The notes: generated by a model from the letters alone, not told the origin. Positions 1-8,693 are shown, counted from the first letter of the stretch. The stretch: 64,000 nucleotides of DNA from an uncultured Agathobacter sp. (GCA_934307695.1 CAKRCS010000008.1:1-64000); one strand, 5' to 3'. Translations and numbers: made by a program.

Positions 1-4
1 TGAG

Positions 5-76
5 CAGTCCGTACGGGAATCGAACCCGTGTTTCCGCCGTGAGAGGGCGGCGTCTTAACCGCTTGACCAACGAACC
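5..76 (-). tRNA. tRNA-Glu (anticodon CTC)
   Basis: The reverse complement folds as a complete cloverleaf. It has a 7-bp acceptor stem with two G-U type pairs, a D arm of the GTCAAGCGGTTAAGAC type, a 5-bp anticodon stem CCGCC/GGCGG around loop CTCTCAC, and a T arm with TTCGATT. Loop positions 34-36 read CTC, which decodes GAG (Glu), and discriminator G fits tRNA-Glu. CCA is not encoded after the discriminator (CTCA follows), so it would be added by nucleotidyltransferase. The 3' side lies at the window edge, so any tRNA cluster beyond it is not visible. Confidence 0.95.
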
Positions 77-482
77 ATTTATGATATTACCATGCCGAAA
101 AGGAAAAAGCAACCCTTTTTTGAAAAAAATTTAAATTTTGATCGGAATGTGGAACATAAAACGATATAACAAGTTATGCTCGAAAAAATTTGAGGATTTA
201 CATATTCTGCGCGGAAAACTTGATCCGGTTCAGCCGGGAATGACATGCTTCTTTTTTACGAATGTCATTGCTTTTTTATGCGCAGGATGTTAGTATAATT
301 ACAAAGCATATTTTCACGGCAGGCGTGGCCATTTATTGGGGCTGCACGTTCTTACACTTATCTGAATCATATTTTAACATATCCCGAAAATTCATGCTTT
401 TACAACCATTCAACAAAAGCAGGAATTTGATCGGATATTGTTTATAGTTCCTGCTTGACACAATTTTTAAGGAGGAACTTAT
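77..482. other. 406-nt intergenic leader before the Rpn gene
   Basis: No credible gene. The stretch is AT-rich. It holds an 8-bp inverted repeat (AATGACAT at 239-246, ATGTCATT at 262-269) and a small CCGG/CCGG hairpin just before it (about 225-237). A perfect TATAAT at 294-299 could be a -10 box, but the best -35 candidate (TTGCTT) is 20 nt away, so the promoter is weak or uses another factor. An AAGGAGG ribosome site lies at about 471-477, just before the next start. Confidence 0.5.
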
Positions 483-1418
483 ATGAAAGAAAACCGGGAG
501 TACAAGAACGATGTTTTTTGCATGCTGATGGAGGATCCGATGAATGCGTTGGCGCTTTACAATGCGCTGAACGGTTCTGACCTGTCTGATCCGTCGCTGG
601 TCGAGATGTGTACGCTGGATAAGGGCGTATCGGTTACTGTCCACAATGATGCGGCGTTTATCGTGGATGCGAGTTTAAGTGTCTATGAGCATCAGTCCAC
701 GGTGTGCCCGAATATGCCGGTTCGGAGCCTTGTATATTTTTCCAACATGCTTGAGAGCATGATAAAGGGAAAGAATATATACGGGCACAAGCTGGTAAAG
801 ATCCCAACGCCGCGGTTTGCAGTTTTTTACAATGGCGAGGAGCGTCAGCCGGAGCAGTACGAATATCGTTTGTCGGATTGCTTTGAGCACCCGGTCGAGA
901 AACCGGAGCTGGAGCTGATCTGCAAGGTCTATAACATCAATTTCGGAAAGAATGAGGATATACTCGAAAAATGTCCGTTTTTGAAGGATTATATGACATT
1001 TGTTGATTATGTCCGCCGGTTCCACAAGGAGAATGAATACGAGCAGCTTTACGATGCGATCGAGCGGGCGATAGACCGCTGCATTGAGGAGAATGTGCTT
1101 CGTGACTTTTTGATCGAACATCGTTCGGAGGTGGTAAAAGTGACAAGACTTGATTATACGTTTGAACAGCAGATCCTTTTGGAGCGTGAGGATGCGAGAG
1201 AAGAAGGACGTGAAGAAGGACGCGAGCAAGGACACGAAGAAGGCTTCGAAGAAGGAATCGAAGCGGGAAACGAACAGGGGCAGGATCAGCTAAGTTCTAT
1301 GCTTTCCTGGCTTATTGCAAGCGGAAGAAACGACGATGTCACAAGAGCCGTGAATGATAAAGCTGTGCGGACGGAACTATACAAAGAATATGAAAAAGTC
1401 AATCCGATGAAAAACTGA
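483..1418 (+). CDS. Rpn family recombination-promoting nuclease / putative transposase
   Basis: 311 residues. The N-terminal two thirds resembles the PD-(D/E)XK nuclease-like Rpn/YhgA transposase family: a conserved segment with D at the end of a strand, then the E-x-Q core in YEHQS (about residues 69-73), followed by MPVRSLVYFSNM, the usual helix after the active site. Known family members (E. coli RpnA-E) are DNA endonucleases that promote RecA-independent recombination. After about residue 237 comes a repetitive charged tail of E-x-G-x units, common in this family, then a short helical end. AAGGAGG 7 nt upstream supports this start. The gene stands alone; a nested palindrome lies directly downstream. 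It is called transposase by family habit only, since no terminal repeats bracket the gene. Confidence 0.85.
   Translation: MKENREYKNDVFCMLMEDPMNALALYNALNGSDLSDPSLVEMCTLDKGVSVTVHNDAAFIVDASLSVYEHQSTVCPNMPVRSLVYFSNMLESMIKGKNIYGHKLVKIPTPRFAVFYNGEERQPEQYEYRLSDCFEHPVEKPELELICKVYNINFGKNEDILEKCPFLKDYMTFVDYVRRFHKENEYEQLYDAIERAIDRCIEENVLRDFLIEHRSEVVKVTRLDYTFEQQILLEREDAREEGREEGREQGHEEGFEEGIEAGNEQGQDQLSSMLSWLIASGRNDDVTRAVNDKAVRTELYKEYEKVNPMKN
1200..1283 (+). repeat. Seven in-frame 12-nt repeats in the Rpn gene
   Basis: Seven degenerate units of the form GAAGAAGGACGT encode E-[EQA]-G-x four-residue repeats. Unit length is a multiple of three, so slippage would change tail length without a frameshift. The first two units are nearly identical at DNA level and later ones have drifted. 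Confidence 0.9.
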
Positions 1419-1447
1419 ATCCATTTATATGATTGTCGATATAATCC

Positions 1448-1588
1448 GTTACTGTTCACGCGTCCCGCGTTCCAGTAACAATTCGCAGGCTTATTTGAGT
1501 TTTGCTTCGCAAAAGAAGCCTGCTCACACCTGAATCACTTTCTTACGCAGCGAAACAGCATGTGTTTCACTGCTGAGTGAACAGTAAC
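1448..1588. repeat. Nested palindromic intergenic element (MITE/REP-like)
   Basis: A 141-bp block bounded by perfect 12-bp inverted repeats, GTTACTGTTCAC (1448-1459) and GTGAACAGTAAC (1577-1588). Inside lie three hairpins. The first is GTTACTG (1448-1454) against CAGTAAC (1473-1479), with CGCG in both flanks. The second is GCAGGCTT (1485-1492) against AAGCCTGC (1516-1523), itself enclosing TTTTGC/GCAAAA (1500-1505/1509-1514). The third is 1547-1557 against 1563-1573 with loop GCATG. It has no coding capacity and no terminator T-run. It starts 30 nt after the Rpn stop codon. This geometry is typical of non-autonomous mobile or REP-type elements; that identity is an inference, because only one copy is present in the window. 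Confidence 0.6.
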
Positions 1589-1627
1589 TAAAATCCATCT
1601 TTGGAAGAATGTGTCTCGAATTATTTG

Positions 1628-1656
1628 TTGCATTTAGCGGTATGATAAATTATAAT
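1628..1656 (+). promoter_or_regulatory. Sigma-A promoter of the 6S RNA gene
   Basis: TTGCAT (1628-1633), a 17-nt spacer, and perfect TATAAT (1651-1656). Predicted transcription start is near 1663, just before the pairing 5' arm of the 6S RNA. Confidence 0.75.
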
Positions 1657-1662
1657 TAAAGC

Positions 1663-1866
1663 AGTCACAAAAGAGAATGTGCAGCCTGGGATGTTCGACA
1701 ATCCTGTATATTTAGAACCTACATTTACTTTTCATGGGATTCCTATATGAGCTGTTGGATGTCAGGCCGCCTCGTATCAGCGGAAGGCAGAAGGCAGACT
1801 GCGGTTACCCACCTAGCAATAGCGCTAGGAGTCTAAATTGCAGGAAACGGCATTTTGGGTTTACAC
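1663..1866 (+). ncRNA. ssrS: 6S RNA
   Basis: A roughly 200-nt transcript predicted from the promoter. The two ends pair into the long interrupted rod expected of 6S RNA: AGAATG (1674-1679) with CATTTT (1851-1856), TGTT (1692-1695) with AACG (1846-1849), CCTGT (1703-1707) with GCAGG (1840-1844), and ATTTAGA (1710-1716) with TCTAAAT (1832-1838). Between them lies a large central bubble. Its 3' side carries a CCTAGC/GCTAGG hairpin, as in the E. coli molecule, and the rod ends in a CCGC/GCGG hairpin. 6S RNA mimics an open promoter and sequesters sigma-A RNA polymerase in stationary phase. Ends are approximate. The call rests on structure and resemblance, not on a covariance-model search. Confidence 0.72.
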
Positions 1867-1944
1867 AAAAGATAGCGTTACAAAAGATAGCCATTACCAA
1901 AGAGAAACAGTTACAAAAGAGGAACTTTTACGAAAGAGGAATAA
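1861..1944 (+). repeat. Five 16-17-nt tandem repeats (TTAC[ACG]AAAGA...) downstream of 6S
   Basis: Units start at 1861, 1878, 1894, 1911 and 1928. Each opens with TTAC, continues AAAGA, and is 16 or 17 nt long, with unit 1 carrying two extra bases after TTAC. A partial sixth unit (TTATAGAC) follows at 1945. Lengths of 16-17 nt rule out a conserved reading frame, so this is not a peptide repeat. The array lies between the 3' arm of the 6S RNA and the terminator at 1990. Confidence 0.85.
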
Positions 1945-1989
1945 TTATAGACAACCAAAGACCCCCACGGGATAAGATACCAAAGAAAA

Positions 1990-2021
1990 GGGAGCTGCTT
2001 TATGCGGCTCCCTTATTTGTG
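1990..2021 (+). terminator. Rho-independent terminator after 6S/tandem repeats
   Basis: A 9-bp stem GGGAGCTGC (1990-1998) / GCGGCTCCC (2004-2012) with one G-T pair and loop TTTAT, followed by TTATTTGT. It ends the 6S transcription unit and insulates the next gene. Confidence 0.8.
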
Positions 2022-2079
2022 TGGTGTGACGAAAAAACGTATGCTTATGCAAGAGTAAATGGGGGAGTGCGCCTGCTGT

Positions 2080-3852
2080 ATGAAAAAGAAATTTGACAAG
2101 GTAAAATGGATGATACTTCTGATGATCGCGTTGGTGGTTGTAAGTGTTTCCATAACAATTTTGGTGGTGATGCACATGGTGTCGAAGCAGACTGCAAAAA
2201 TTCCGCAGAATGGGACAACACAGGAAATAAACGCGCAGATTCTGGTGGAAAATGTCTATATCACCGAGTGCGCAGACAACTGGATCACATTCCTGTATCA
2301 GGGCGGATCATACAGGTTCCGGGGGCAGATTGCAGGCGGTTACAGCGGTGTCGCAGACATTTATTTTTTAAATAATAAAATCGACAAGATCGCGCTAAAG
2401 CGAACCACTGTCCATGGAACACTGCTCAGCTGCAGCGAGGATCAGATCGAGGTGGAAGGATATGGTCTGGTGGAAAAAGCAGCGTCGCTTGCGGTGTACC
2501 GGATTGTGGAGGGACAGGTGGAAACAGGTGATTTTTCCGGGCTTTTCATCGGGGAGGAGAACCTTAGCTATGTTGTGGCGGAGGGGAAAATCTGTGCGGT
2601 CATTCAGAATGAGGATGACATACAGGTGGCGGATAAGGAAGATACAATCCGCGTGCTGCTAAAAAATGGCGAGAACATTACCTATCAGAAGCTGTATATT
2701 ACCGGTTCAAAAGAATGGATGATAAATGGAGCCATACAGAAGGCAGATGATCCGGTAGATATGGTAAGTGTGATCCGCCAGACCGCGGAGAAAACAGATC
2801 GGCAGAGCCAGACAACCCAACTGCCGGATGTGACAATGGTGCACACAGCGCAGGCAGTCTGCAATGATGGATTTTTGTACATCACAGACGAAAATGGCAC
2901 AAAGCTTGGCAACGGCTACGAGGGGATATTTCTGGTGCGGGAATGGGAAGAAGGTGTGGTTTTGATAAATCAGATCGGAATAGAGGATTATGTGCGCTAT
3001 GTGCTGCCGTCGGAGATGGAGAGCACGTTCCCATTTGAAGCGCAGAAGGCGCAGGCAGTCTGCGCGCGGACATTTGCCTATGCGCAGATGCAGAACAAAA
3101 CGTATGCTGCATATGGTGCAAATGTGGATGACAGCACATCATTTCAGGTATATAATCGGTTTGGAACAAGCAGTATGACGGATCTTGCGGTGGAGGAAAC
3201 GAAAGGCCAGCTCATGGTGTATGATGACCAGCCGATCACCTGTTACTATTTTTCGACCAGCAATGGTTTTACGGAGGATATGGAGGTGTGGGGTGAGGAA
3301 AATCCACCCTATATAGCGGCACAGAGCCTGCTGCTTTCGGATAATACGTCGGTCGGGCGGCTTAGTCTGCGCGCCAATTACATAGATTTTTTGCAGGAGG
3401 CACCGCAGTCCTACGACAGTGATTCGCCGTATTACCGGTGGAACGCAATTTTGGATCTGGATGCATATACCGATGACTCCCTTGGAAAAATAAAAAGTAT
3501 TACATTGACCAAACGAAGCGCAAGCGGCTATGTCCGTTCAATGGATATCTGCTACGAGAAGATGACACAGACGCTTACCGATGAGAACGAGATCCGCAAG
3601 TTTATAGGAAAGCTGCTGTGTGAGGTCACGCTGGCAGACGGGACGAAGCGGACGGATATGACGATGCTTCCGAGCGCGAGCTTCGTGATCACGGGGCAGG
3701 ATGGACAAAAATACACCTTATCCGGCGGCGGCTTCGGGCATGGAATCGGAATGAGCCAGTATGCTGCCGGAAAAATGGCGGAGCTTGGAATGGATTACCG
3801 GGAAATTCTGGTGTTCTTCTATAAGAACGCATTTCTTGCGCAGAGCAGATAG
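2080..3852 (+). CDS. SpoIID/LytB domain protein, membrane anchored
   Basis: 590 residues. The N-terminus is a cytoplasmic Lys-rich stretch and one membrane helix (about residues 10-33), so most of the protein is outside the cell. The C-terminal half is a SpoIID/LytB domain. It has the stretch IGIEDYVRYVLPSEM, whose Glu corresponds to the catalytic acid of the SpoIID lytic transglycosylase, then FPFEAQKAQAVCARTFAY, and the closing GGGFGHGIGMSQYAAGKMA. SpoIID cleaves denuded glycan strands during engulfment; LytB-type relatives modify amidase activity. The long N-terminal region (about residues 40-270) has no family I recognise and makes the protein much longer than SpoIID (about 340). I start at ATG 2080, with GGGGGAG upstream; an in-frame ATG at 2059 has no ribosome site. 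The gene is monocistronic, with no sporulation promoter evident. Confidence 0.85.
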   Translation: MKKKFDKVKWMILLMIALVVVSVSITILVVMHMVSKQTAKIPQNGTTQEINAQILVENVYITECADNWITFLYQGGSYRFRGQIAGGYSGVADIYFLNNKIDKIALKRTTVHGTLLSCSEDQIEVEGYGLVEKAASLAVYRIVEGQVETGDFSGLFIGEENLSYVVAEGKICAVIQNEDDIQVADKEDTIRVLLKNGENITYQKLYITGSKEWMINGAIQKADDPVDMVSVIRQTAEKTDRQSQTTQLPDVTMVHTAQAVCNDGFLYITDENGTKLGNGYEGIFLVREWEEGVVLINQIGIEDYVRYVLPSEMESTFPFEAQKAQAVCARTFAYAQMQNKTYAAYGANVDDSTSFQVYNRFGTSSMTDLAVEETKGQLMVYDDQPITCYYFSTSNGFTEDMEVWGEENPPYIAAQSLLLSDNTSVGRLSLRANYIDFLQEAPQSYDSDSPYYRWNAILDLDAYTDDSLGKIKSITLTKRSASGYVRSMDICYEKMTQTLTDENEIRKFIGKLLCEVTLADGTKRTDMTMLPSASFVITGQDGQKYTLSGGGFGHGIGMSQYAAGKMAELGMDYREILVFFYKNAFLAQSR

Positions 3853-3913
3853 GCTGGTTCAAAGGGTTTGAAATAACATAGAGAATGACAAAAAGGAAAG
3901 GAAACGGCAGAAG

Positions 3914-4756
3914 ATGAAATTTGACATGCATTGCCATACGAAGGAGGGCTCTGTGGATGCGAGAGTCTCCATAGAGGATTACATTAAGACATTGCACGAA
4001 AAGGGCTTTGACGGGATGCTTATAAGCGACCACGACAGCTATGACGGGTATCGCTACTGGAGAAAAAACATTCGTGGGAAAAAGTACAAGGATTTTGTTG
4101 TCTTAAAGGGTGTGGAATACGACACGGTGGACGGAGGACATTTTCTTGTGATCCTGCCGAACCATATCGGATTGAAAATTTTAGAAATTAAAGGAATGCC
4201 GGTGCATCTTCTGATCCGGCTGGTGCATCACTACGGCGGGATCTTAGGACCGGCACATCCTTGTGGGGAGCGCTATTTAAGCCTTTTTTCAACGGGAAAA
4301 TACAAGCGAAAGCAAGACATTGCATTGCAGTTTGACTTCCTGGAGGGCTTCAATGCGTGCGAGGATGAAAGAAGCAACGCAGGCGCAAGGGAGATGGCGG
4401 CAAAATACCGGCTTCCGATGTTTGGCGGCAGCGATTCCCACAGACCGGACTGCGTGGGCTGTGCCTACACGGAATTTGATGCCGATATCCGCGATGAGAA
4501 TGACCTGATTTCCTACATCAGAAACGGCGGCAGGACGACGATTGGCGGAACGCGCTATTTTGGAACGACTAAGGACAAGCTGGGCGTGTTCAATCATCTT
4601 TTGGTGCAGTCCTTCTGGTTTTACAACAAGACCGGTGCTATGATCCGCGGGCGAAAGCGCAGGGTGGAGCTGGAGAAGGACAAGCTCCGCAAGATGCGGG
4701 AGAGCAGAACGAAAAAGAACAGCGTTTCTTCAAAAGACAAAGACAGTCAGAATTAG
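3914..4756 (+). CDS. PHP domain-containing metal-dependent phosphoesterase
   Basis: 280 residues. The PHP fold is marked by the metal-binding motifs M-H-C-H (residues 5-8), ISDHDS (about 36-41), GPAHPCG (about 114-120) and GGSDSHRPD (about 173-181), in the expected order. PHP enzymes hydrolyse phosphoesters such as nucleoside 3',5'-bisphosphates (YciV/RnaAM group), polymerase-associated substrates or histidinol phosphate. This size and motif set fit the YciV-like stand-alone group, but the substrate cannot be told from sequence. The last 40 residues are Arg/Lys rich and probably disordered, possibly contacting nucleic acid. The gene lies 61 nt after the SpoIID-domain gene with no terminator between, so they may share a transcript. 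A GGAAAGG-type ribosome site precedes the ATG. Confidence 0.85.
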   Translation: MKFDMHCHTKEGSVDARVSIEDYIKTLHEKGFDGMLISDHDSYDGYRYWRKNIRGKKYKDFVVLKGVEYDTVDGGHFLVILPNHIGLKILEIKGMPVHLLIRLVHHYGGILGPAHPCGERYLSLFSTGKYKRKQDIALQFDFLEGFNACEDERSNAGAREMAAKYRLPMFGGSDSHRPDCVGCAYTEFDADIRDENDLISYIRNGGRTTIGGTRYFGTTKDKLGVFNHLLVQSFWFYNKTGAMIRGRKRRVELEKDKLRKMRESRTKKNSVSSKDKDSQN

Positions 4757-4785
4757 CCAACACACGAGGCACGATGAAAAAGTCC

Positions 4786-4814
4786 TTGATGTTTTTTACA
4801 CCCTGTGCTAAAAT
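4786..4814 (+). promoter_or_regulatory. Promoter of the pheST T-box leader
   Basis: TTGATG (4786-4791), a 17-nt spacer, and TAAAAT (4809-4814). The predicted start near 4821 lies just upstream of T-box stem I. Confidence 0.65.
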
Positions 4815-4820
4815 ATGTGA

Positions 4821-5084
4821 CATGTGAAAGGCAATGAATGTGTACAGTAGAGCATATGACTGCTGCAAGAGAGAGAAGGTCACCGGCTGCAAGCCTTCTT
4901 AAGTAAAGGATATGCTTGAATTTCCCACAGGAGCTGCGCGGATGAAGAACGATCGTTTTGTAGTCTGTGACGGACGCTGCACGTTACGCAGAAGATAAGT
5001 GCCGGATACAGGTTGTCCGGAATTTGGGTGGTACCGCGATCGAATCGTCCCATGATAGCAATCAGCTATCATGGGATTTTTTTT
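4821..5084 (+). promoter_or_regulatory. T-box riboswitch, phenylalanine specifier (UUC)
   Basis: A leader of about 260 nt upstream of pheS. It has the T-box sequence TGGGTGGTACCGCG (5025-5038). Stem I has a distal hairpin AGAAGG/CCTTCT with a loop containing CCGGCTGCAAG, a GCATAT/ATATGC stem, and a specifier loop TTGAATTTCC closed by TGTG/CACA. Within it, UUC lies at 4922-4924, matching a phenylalanine tRNA; UUU one base earlier would give the same amino acid. Uncharged tRNA-Phe should pair with the specifier and with the T-box bulge, stabilise the antiterminator, and let transcription proceed into pheS-pheT-queA. Together with its promoter this fills the 452-nt gap before pheS. Confidence 0.92.
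5049..5084 (+). terminator. T-box intrinsic terminator
   Basis: A perfect 11-bp stem CCCATGATAGC (5049-5059) / GCTATCATGGG (5065-5075) with loop AATCA, followed by a run of eight T. It starts 10 nt after the T-box sequence, and forms the off state of the leader. The 124 nt from here to pheS hold no other signal I recognise. Confidence 0.93.
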
Positions 5085-5208
5085 GCCTGATTTGGAAAAT
5101 ATCCGAATAAAGCAAAATGCCACACCAGGATGCGTCCCGTGTGGAACGAAAGATGCGCTTGCATGTCCACTTATTTAAAAAGACTGTATTAAGAAAAGGA
5201 GAACGAAC

Positions 5209-6252
5209 ATGGCAGAATTTACAGAACTGAGTGAGAAGATTGCCAAAATCAAAACCGAAGTGCAAGACGAGCTTGCAAAGCTCGAAAGCTCAAAGAGCGT
5301 GTACGAGTACAAAAAGAACATCCTTGACGGAAAGAACGGACTGATCGGCTCATTGATGAAGCAGATGGGCAAGATCCCGAACGAGCAGAAGGCAGAGTAC
5401 GGCAAGAAGGTAAACGAACTGAAGGCATGGGCGCAGAACCATTTTGAGGAGCTGGATGCCAAGCTTAAGGCGGAGGAGATGCGCCTGCGCTATGAGAGCG
5501 AGAAGATCGATGTCACAATGCCGGCAGTTAAGAACGAAAAAGGCAATCTGCATCCGGTAACACAGGTAAGGAACCAGCTTACCGATATTTTTGCCTCCAT
5601 GGGATTTGACATCTATGAGGGAACCGAGATCGAGACCGATTATTACAACTTCACGGCATTGAACACCCCGCAGGATCACCCGGCAAGAGATATGCAGGAT
5701 ACCTTCTATCTTTCCCCGGATTTTCTGCTTCGTACCCAGACCTCCGCAGGGCAGATCCATGTCATGGAAGCAAAGAAGCCGCCGATCAAGGTTGTTTCTC
5801 CGGGCAAGGTATTCCGCTCCGATGATGACGCTACCCATTCCCCGATGTTTACCCAGATGGAGGGACTTGTTGTAGACAAGGGAATCACCCTCTGTGACTT
5901 AAAGGGTATGCTTGATGAGTTCGTACAGAAAATCTTCGGAAAGGGTACGACAACAAGACTCAGACCGTCTTATTTCCCATTCACCGAGCCTTCCGTAGAA
6001 GTTGACGTTAGCTGCTTCCAGTGCCACGGCAAGGGCTGCAAGCTCTGCAAGGGAACCGGCTGGATCGAAGTGCTTGGCGCAGGCGTGGTAAATAACAAAG
6101 TCCTTGAGGGCTGTGGAATTGATACCAAGGAATACAGCGGTTTTGCGTTCGGTATCGGTATCGAGCGTGTTGCGATGCTTAAATATGGAATCAATAATAT
6201 CAAGCAGTTGTTTGAATCGGATCTGCGTGTGTTAAAGCAGATTGATGATTAA
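5209..6252 (+). CDS. pheS: Phenylalanine--tRNA ligase alpha subunit
   Basis: 347 residues, the normal length. Residues 1-90 form the N-terminal coiled coil that grips the tRNA. The class II catalytic core follows: [19 protein letters not shown] (about 115-133), [22 protein letters not shown] (motif 2 approach), [15 protein letters not shown], and the motif 3 segment [18 protein letters not shown] near the C-terminus. A CxxC...CxxC cluster ([16 protein letters not shown]) is typical of bacterial PheS. It charges tRNA-Phe as an (alpha-beta)2 tetramer with PheT, encoded 20 nt downstream. AGGAG 9 nt upstream supports the start. Expression should respond to uncharged tRNA-Phe through the T-box ahead of it. 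Confidence 0.98.
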   Translation: MAEFTELSEKIAKIKTEVQDELAKLESSKSVYEYKKNILDGKNGLIGSLMKQMGKIPNEQKAEYGKKVNELKAWAQNHFEELDAKLKAEEMRLRYESEKIDVTMPAVKNEKGNLHPVTQVRNQLTDIFASMGFDIYEGTEIETDYYNFTALNTPQDHPARDMQDTFYLSPDFLLRTQTSAGQIHVMEAKKPPIKVVSPGKVFRSDDDATHSPMFTQMEGLVVDKGITLCDLKGMLDEFVQKIFGKGTTTRLRPSYFPFTEPSVEVDVSCFQCHGKGCKLCKGTGWIEVLGAGVVNNKVLEGCGIDTKEYSGFAFGIGIERVAMLKYGINNIKQLFESDLRVLKQIDD

Positions 6253-6272
6253 GGGAAAGGAGAACGTTTGTT

Positions 6273-8693
6273 ATGTTAGCACCACTGAGCTGGTTAAAAG
6301 AATATGTAGATATTGATGTTACCCCGAAGGAGCTTGAGGAGAAGCTGTTTTCGTGTGGATTTGAAGTGGAAGAACTGATCGAGACAGGCAAGGACATCAG
6401 CAAGGTCGTTGTCGGACTTGTGGAGAGCTGTGAGCCGATCCCGGATACCCATCTGAATCTGTGCAAGGTCAATGCCGGTGAGCATGGAACCTTCCAGATC
6501 TGCTGCGGCGCAGACAACGTAAAGGCAGGCGGAAAATATCCGCTCGCACTCGTAGGCGCTACCGTTTATGCAACAGCGAAGGATCACAAGACGATCGAGG
6601 GCGTTATGGAGATCAAGGCAGGAAAGCTGCGCGGCTATGATTCCTTCGGTATGCTTTGCTCCGGAACAGAGCTTGGTCTGACCGAGGATCTTTATCCGGG
6701 TGCAGGCTATAACGGACTTTTGGTTTTGCCGGAGGATGCACCGCTTGGAGCGGACGTAAAGCCGATCCTTGATATGACCGACTGGATCTTTGATATTGCG
6801 ATCACCGCGAACCGCCCGGACTGCCAGAGCATCTACGGTATTGCAAGAGAGGTTGCTGCCGTACTCGGCAAGCCGCTTAAGCCGCTTGCACTTAATTATA
6901 CGGAGAGCGGAAAGACCAAGGACGGATTTACCGTAAAAGTCGATGCGACAGACATTTGTCCGAGATATATCGCACACTATGTACATGACGTGGAAATCAA
7001 GGAGTCCCCGGCATGGATGAAGAAGCGTCTTGCACTTGTCGGATGCAATTCCATCTCCAACATGGTCGACATCACCAACTACATCATGAAAGAGCTCGGA
7101 CAACCGATGCATGCGTTTGATTACAACTATCTGGAGGGCAATCAGATCCATGTGCGCAGAGCAGATGACGGCGAGAAGATCACCACACTTGACGAGAAGG
7201 AGTTTACGTTAAATAACGCCAACCTTGTCATCTGTGATGGCGTGAAGCCGGTTGCACTTGCCGGAATCATGGGCGGCTTAAATTCCGAGATCCTTGACAC
7301 GACAACAGAGGTAATGTTGGAATCTGCAAAGTTTGCAAGAGATAACATCCGCAAGAGTTCCCGCGCACTCGGACAGTCCTCCGATGCAAGCGCAATGTAC
7401 TCCAAGGGTGTCTATGAATACACGACAGATCTTGCCATGAAGCGTGCGCTTCACCTGATCGAGGAGTTAGGCTGTGGAAAGATCTCCTCCACACACGTTG
7501 AGGCTTCTACCGGCAACTCCATTGAGCCAAAGGAGATGAAGGTCAGCATCGCGCGCGTAAACGGCGTGCTCGGCATCAAGGTGCCGGATGAGGACATTGT
7601 CCGTATTTTAACAAACTTACATTTTGCTCCGCAGATCAACGGGGACGAGCTTACCATCCAGATCCCGCCGTATCGTGAGGATATGGAATCCTACCCGGAC
7701 GTTGCGGAGGAGGTCATCCGTATGTACGGCTATGACCATATCGTACCGACCTTCATGCCGACCGCACAGGTTACGATGGGCGGACTTAATTTAAGACAAA
7801 AGACAGAGCTTAAGATCAAAAATGCACTATGCGCGGCAGGCGGATACGAGGGAATCCATTACTCCTTCTTTTCCCCGGCTGACCTTGATCTGCTTCGTCT
7901 GCCGGAGGATGCAAAGGAGCGCCATGCAATCCGTCTGATCAACCCGATCAACGTTGATCTGTCTTTGATGCGTACAACACTTGCACCGCAGATGCTTCGC
8001 GCGATCGCAAGAAACCAGAAGAGAGGAACGATCGAGGGACGTATTTTCGAGCTTGGCAATATCTTCATCCCAAAGGACCTGCCGCTTACCGAATACCCGG
8101 ACGAGCGCGAGACACTGTGCGTCGGCGTATTTGGCGAGAACGAGGATTTCTTCACCTTAAAGGGAATGGCAGAGGCTGTCGCAGAAGCGCTTGATGTAAC
8201 CTTTACCTACGACAGAACGCAAAAGCCGTTCTTACATCCGTATCAGACCGCAGCGGTATTCTGTGAGGGCGTAGAGATCGGATATCTTGGCAAGGCATGC
8301 TATGAGGTATGCAACGAGCTGGATATGCGTACTCCTGCATACATTATGGAGCTGGATGTGCGCGCACTGTCACAGTGGTTTGGAAAGAGCAGAACCTTCT
8401 GCCCGCTTCCAAAGTTCGCTGAGGAAAAGAGAGACTTCGCCTTTGTGATGGATCGCGACATTACCTGTTCCGAGGTGGAGAATCTGATCTATGAATCCTG
8501 CGAATATGTAACGGATATCCGCCTGTTCGATGTTTACGAGGGTACACAGCTTGCACTCAACAAGAAGAGCATGGCATTTACCGTTGTATTCACACCGAAG
8601 GAGGAAGAGTTCACTCCGGAGATGATCGATGGATTTGTGGATGTCATCTTAAAGAACTTAAATGTAAAACATGCGATTACACTTCGCGTCTAG
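6273..8693 (+). CDS. pheT: Phenylalanine--tRNA ligase beta subunit
   Basis: 806 residues, full length. The domain order is as expected: an N-terminal B1 domain starting [16 protein letters not shown], an EMAP/tRNA-binding OB fold (about 40-150), the B3/B4 editing region with [20 protein letters not shown] and GQPMHAFD (about 255-285), a B5 domain with [25 protein letters not shown] (about 470-495), a catalytic-like core, and the C-terminal anticodon-binding FDX domain ([17 protein letters not shown] onward, last 90 residues). It partners PheS and hydrolyses mischarged Tyr-tRNA-Phe. It shares the T-box-controlled transcript with pheS and queA, and AAAGGAG precedes the ATG. Confidence 0.98.
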   Translation: MLAPLSWLKEYVDIDVTPKELEEKLFSCGFEVEELIETGKDISKVVVGLVESCEPIPDTHLNLCKVNAGEHGTFQICCGADNVKAGGKYPLALVGATVYATAKDHKTIEGVMEIKAGKLRGYDSFGMLCSGTELGLTEDLYPGAGYNGLLVLPEDAPLGADVKPILDMTDWIFDIAITANRPDCQSIYGIAREVAAVLGKPLKPLALNYTESGKTKDGFTVKVDATDICPRYIAHYVHDVEIKESPAWMKKRLALVGCNSISNMVDITNYIMKELGQPMHAFDYNYLEGNQIHVRRADDGEKITTLDEKEFTLNNANLVICDGVKPVALAGIMGGLNSEILDTTTEVMLESAKFARDNIRKSSRALGQSSDASAMYSKGVYEYTTDLAMKRALHLIEELGCGKISSTHVEASTGNSIEPKEMKVSIARVNGVLGIKVPDEDIVRILTNLHFAPQINGDELTIQIPPYREDMESYPDVAEEVIRMYGYDHIVPTFMPTAQVTMGGLNLRQKTELKIKNALCAAGGYEGIHYSFFSPADLDLLRLPEDAKERHAIRLINPINVDLSLMRTTLAPQMLRAIARNQKRGTIEGRIFELGNIFIPKDLPLTEYPDERETLCVGVFGENEDFFTLKGMAEAVAEALDVTFTYDRTQKPFLHPYQTAAVFCEGVEIGYLGKACYEVCNELDMRTPAYIMELDVRALSQWFGKSRTFCPLPKFAEEKRDFAFVMDRDITCSEVENLIYESCEYVTDIRLFDVYEGTQLALNKKSMAFTVVFTPKEEEFTPEMIDGFVDVILKNLNVKHAITLRV

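Noticed and set aside
262..447. 61-codon frame upstream of the Rpn gene
   Set aside because: No ribosome site, unusual composition, and it covers a leader with inverted repeats; not credible as a gene.
1440..1600. Target-site duplication around the nested palindrome
   Set aside because: AATCC occurs on both sides, but 4 nt away from the element on the right, so it is not a clean direct repeat at the boundaries.
1734..2096. Open frame of 120 codons across the 6S gene, tandem repeats and terminator
   Set aside because: It runs through structured RNA, a 17-nt repeat array with the wrong period and a terminator, and has no ribosome site.
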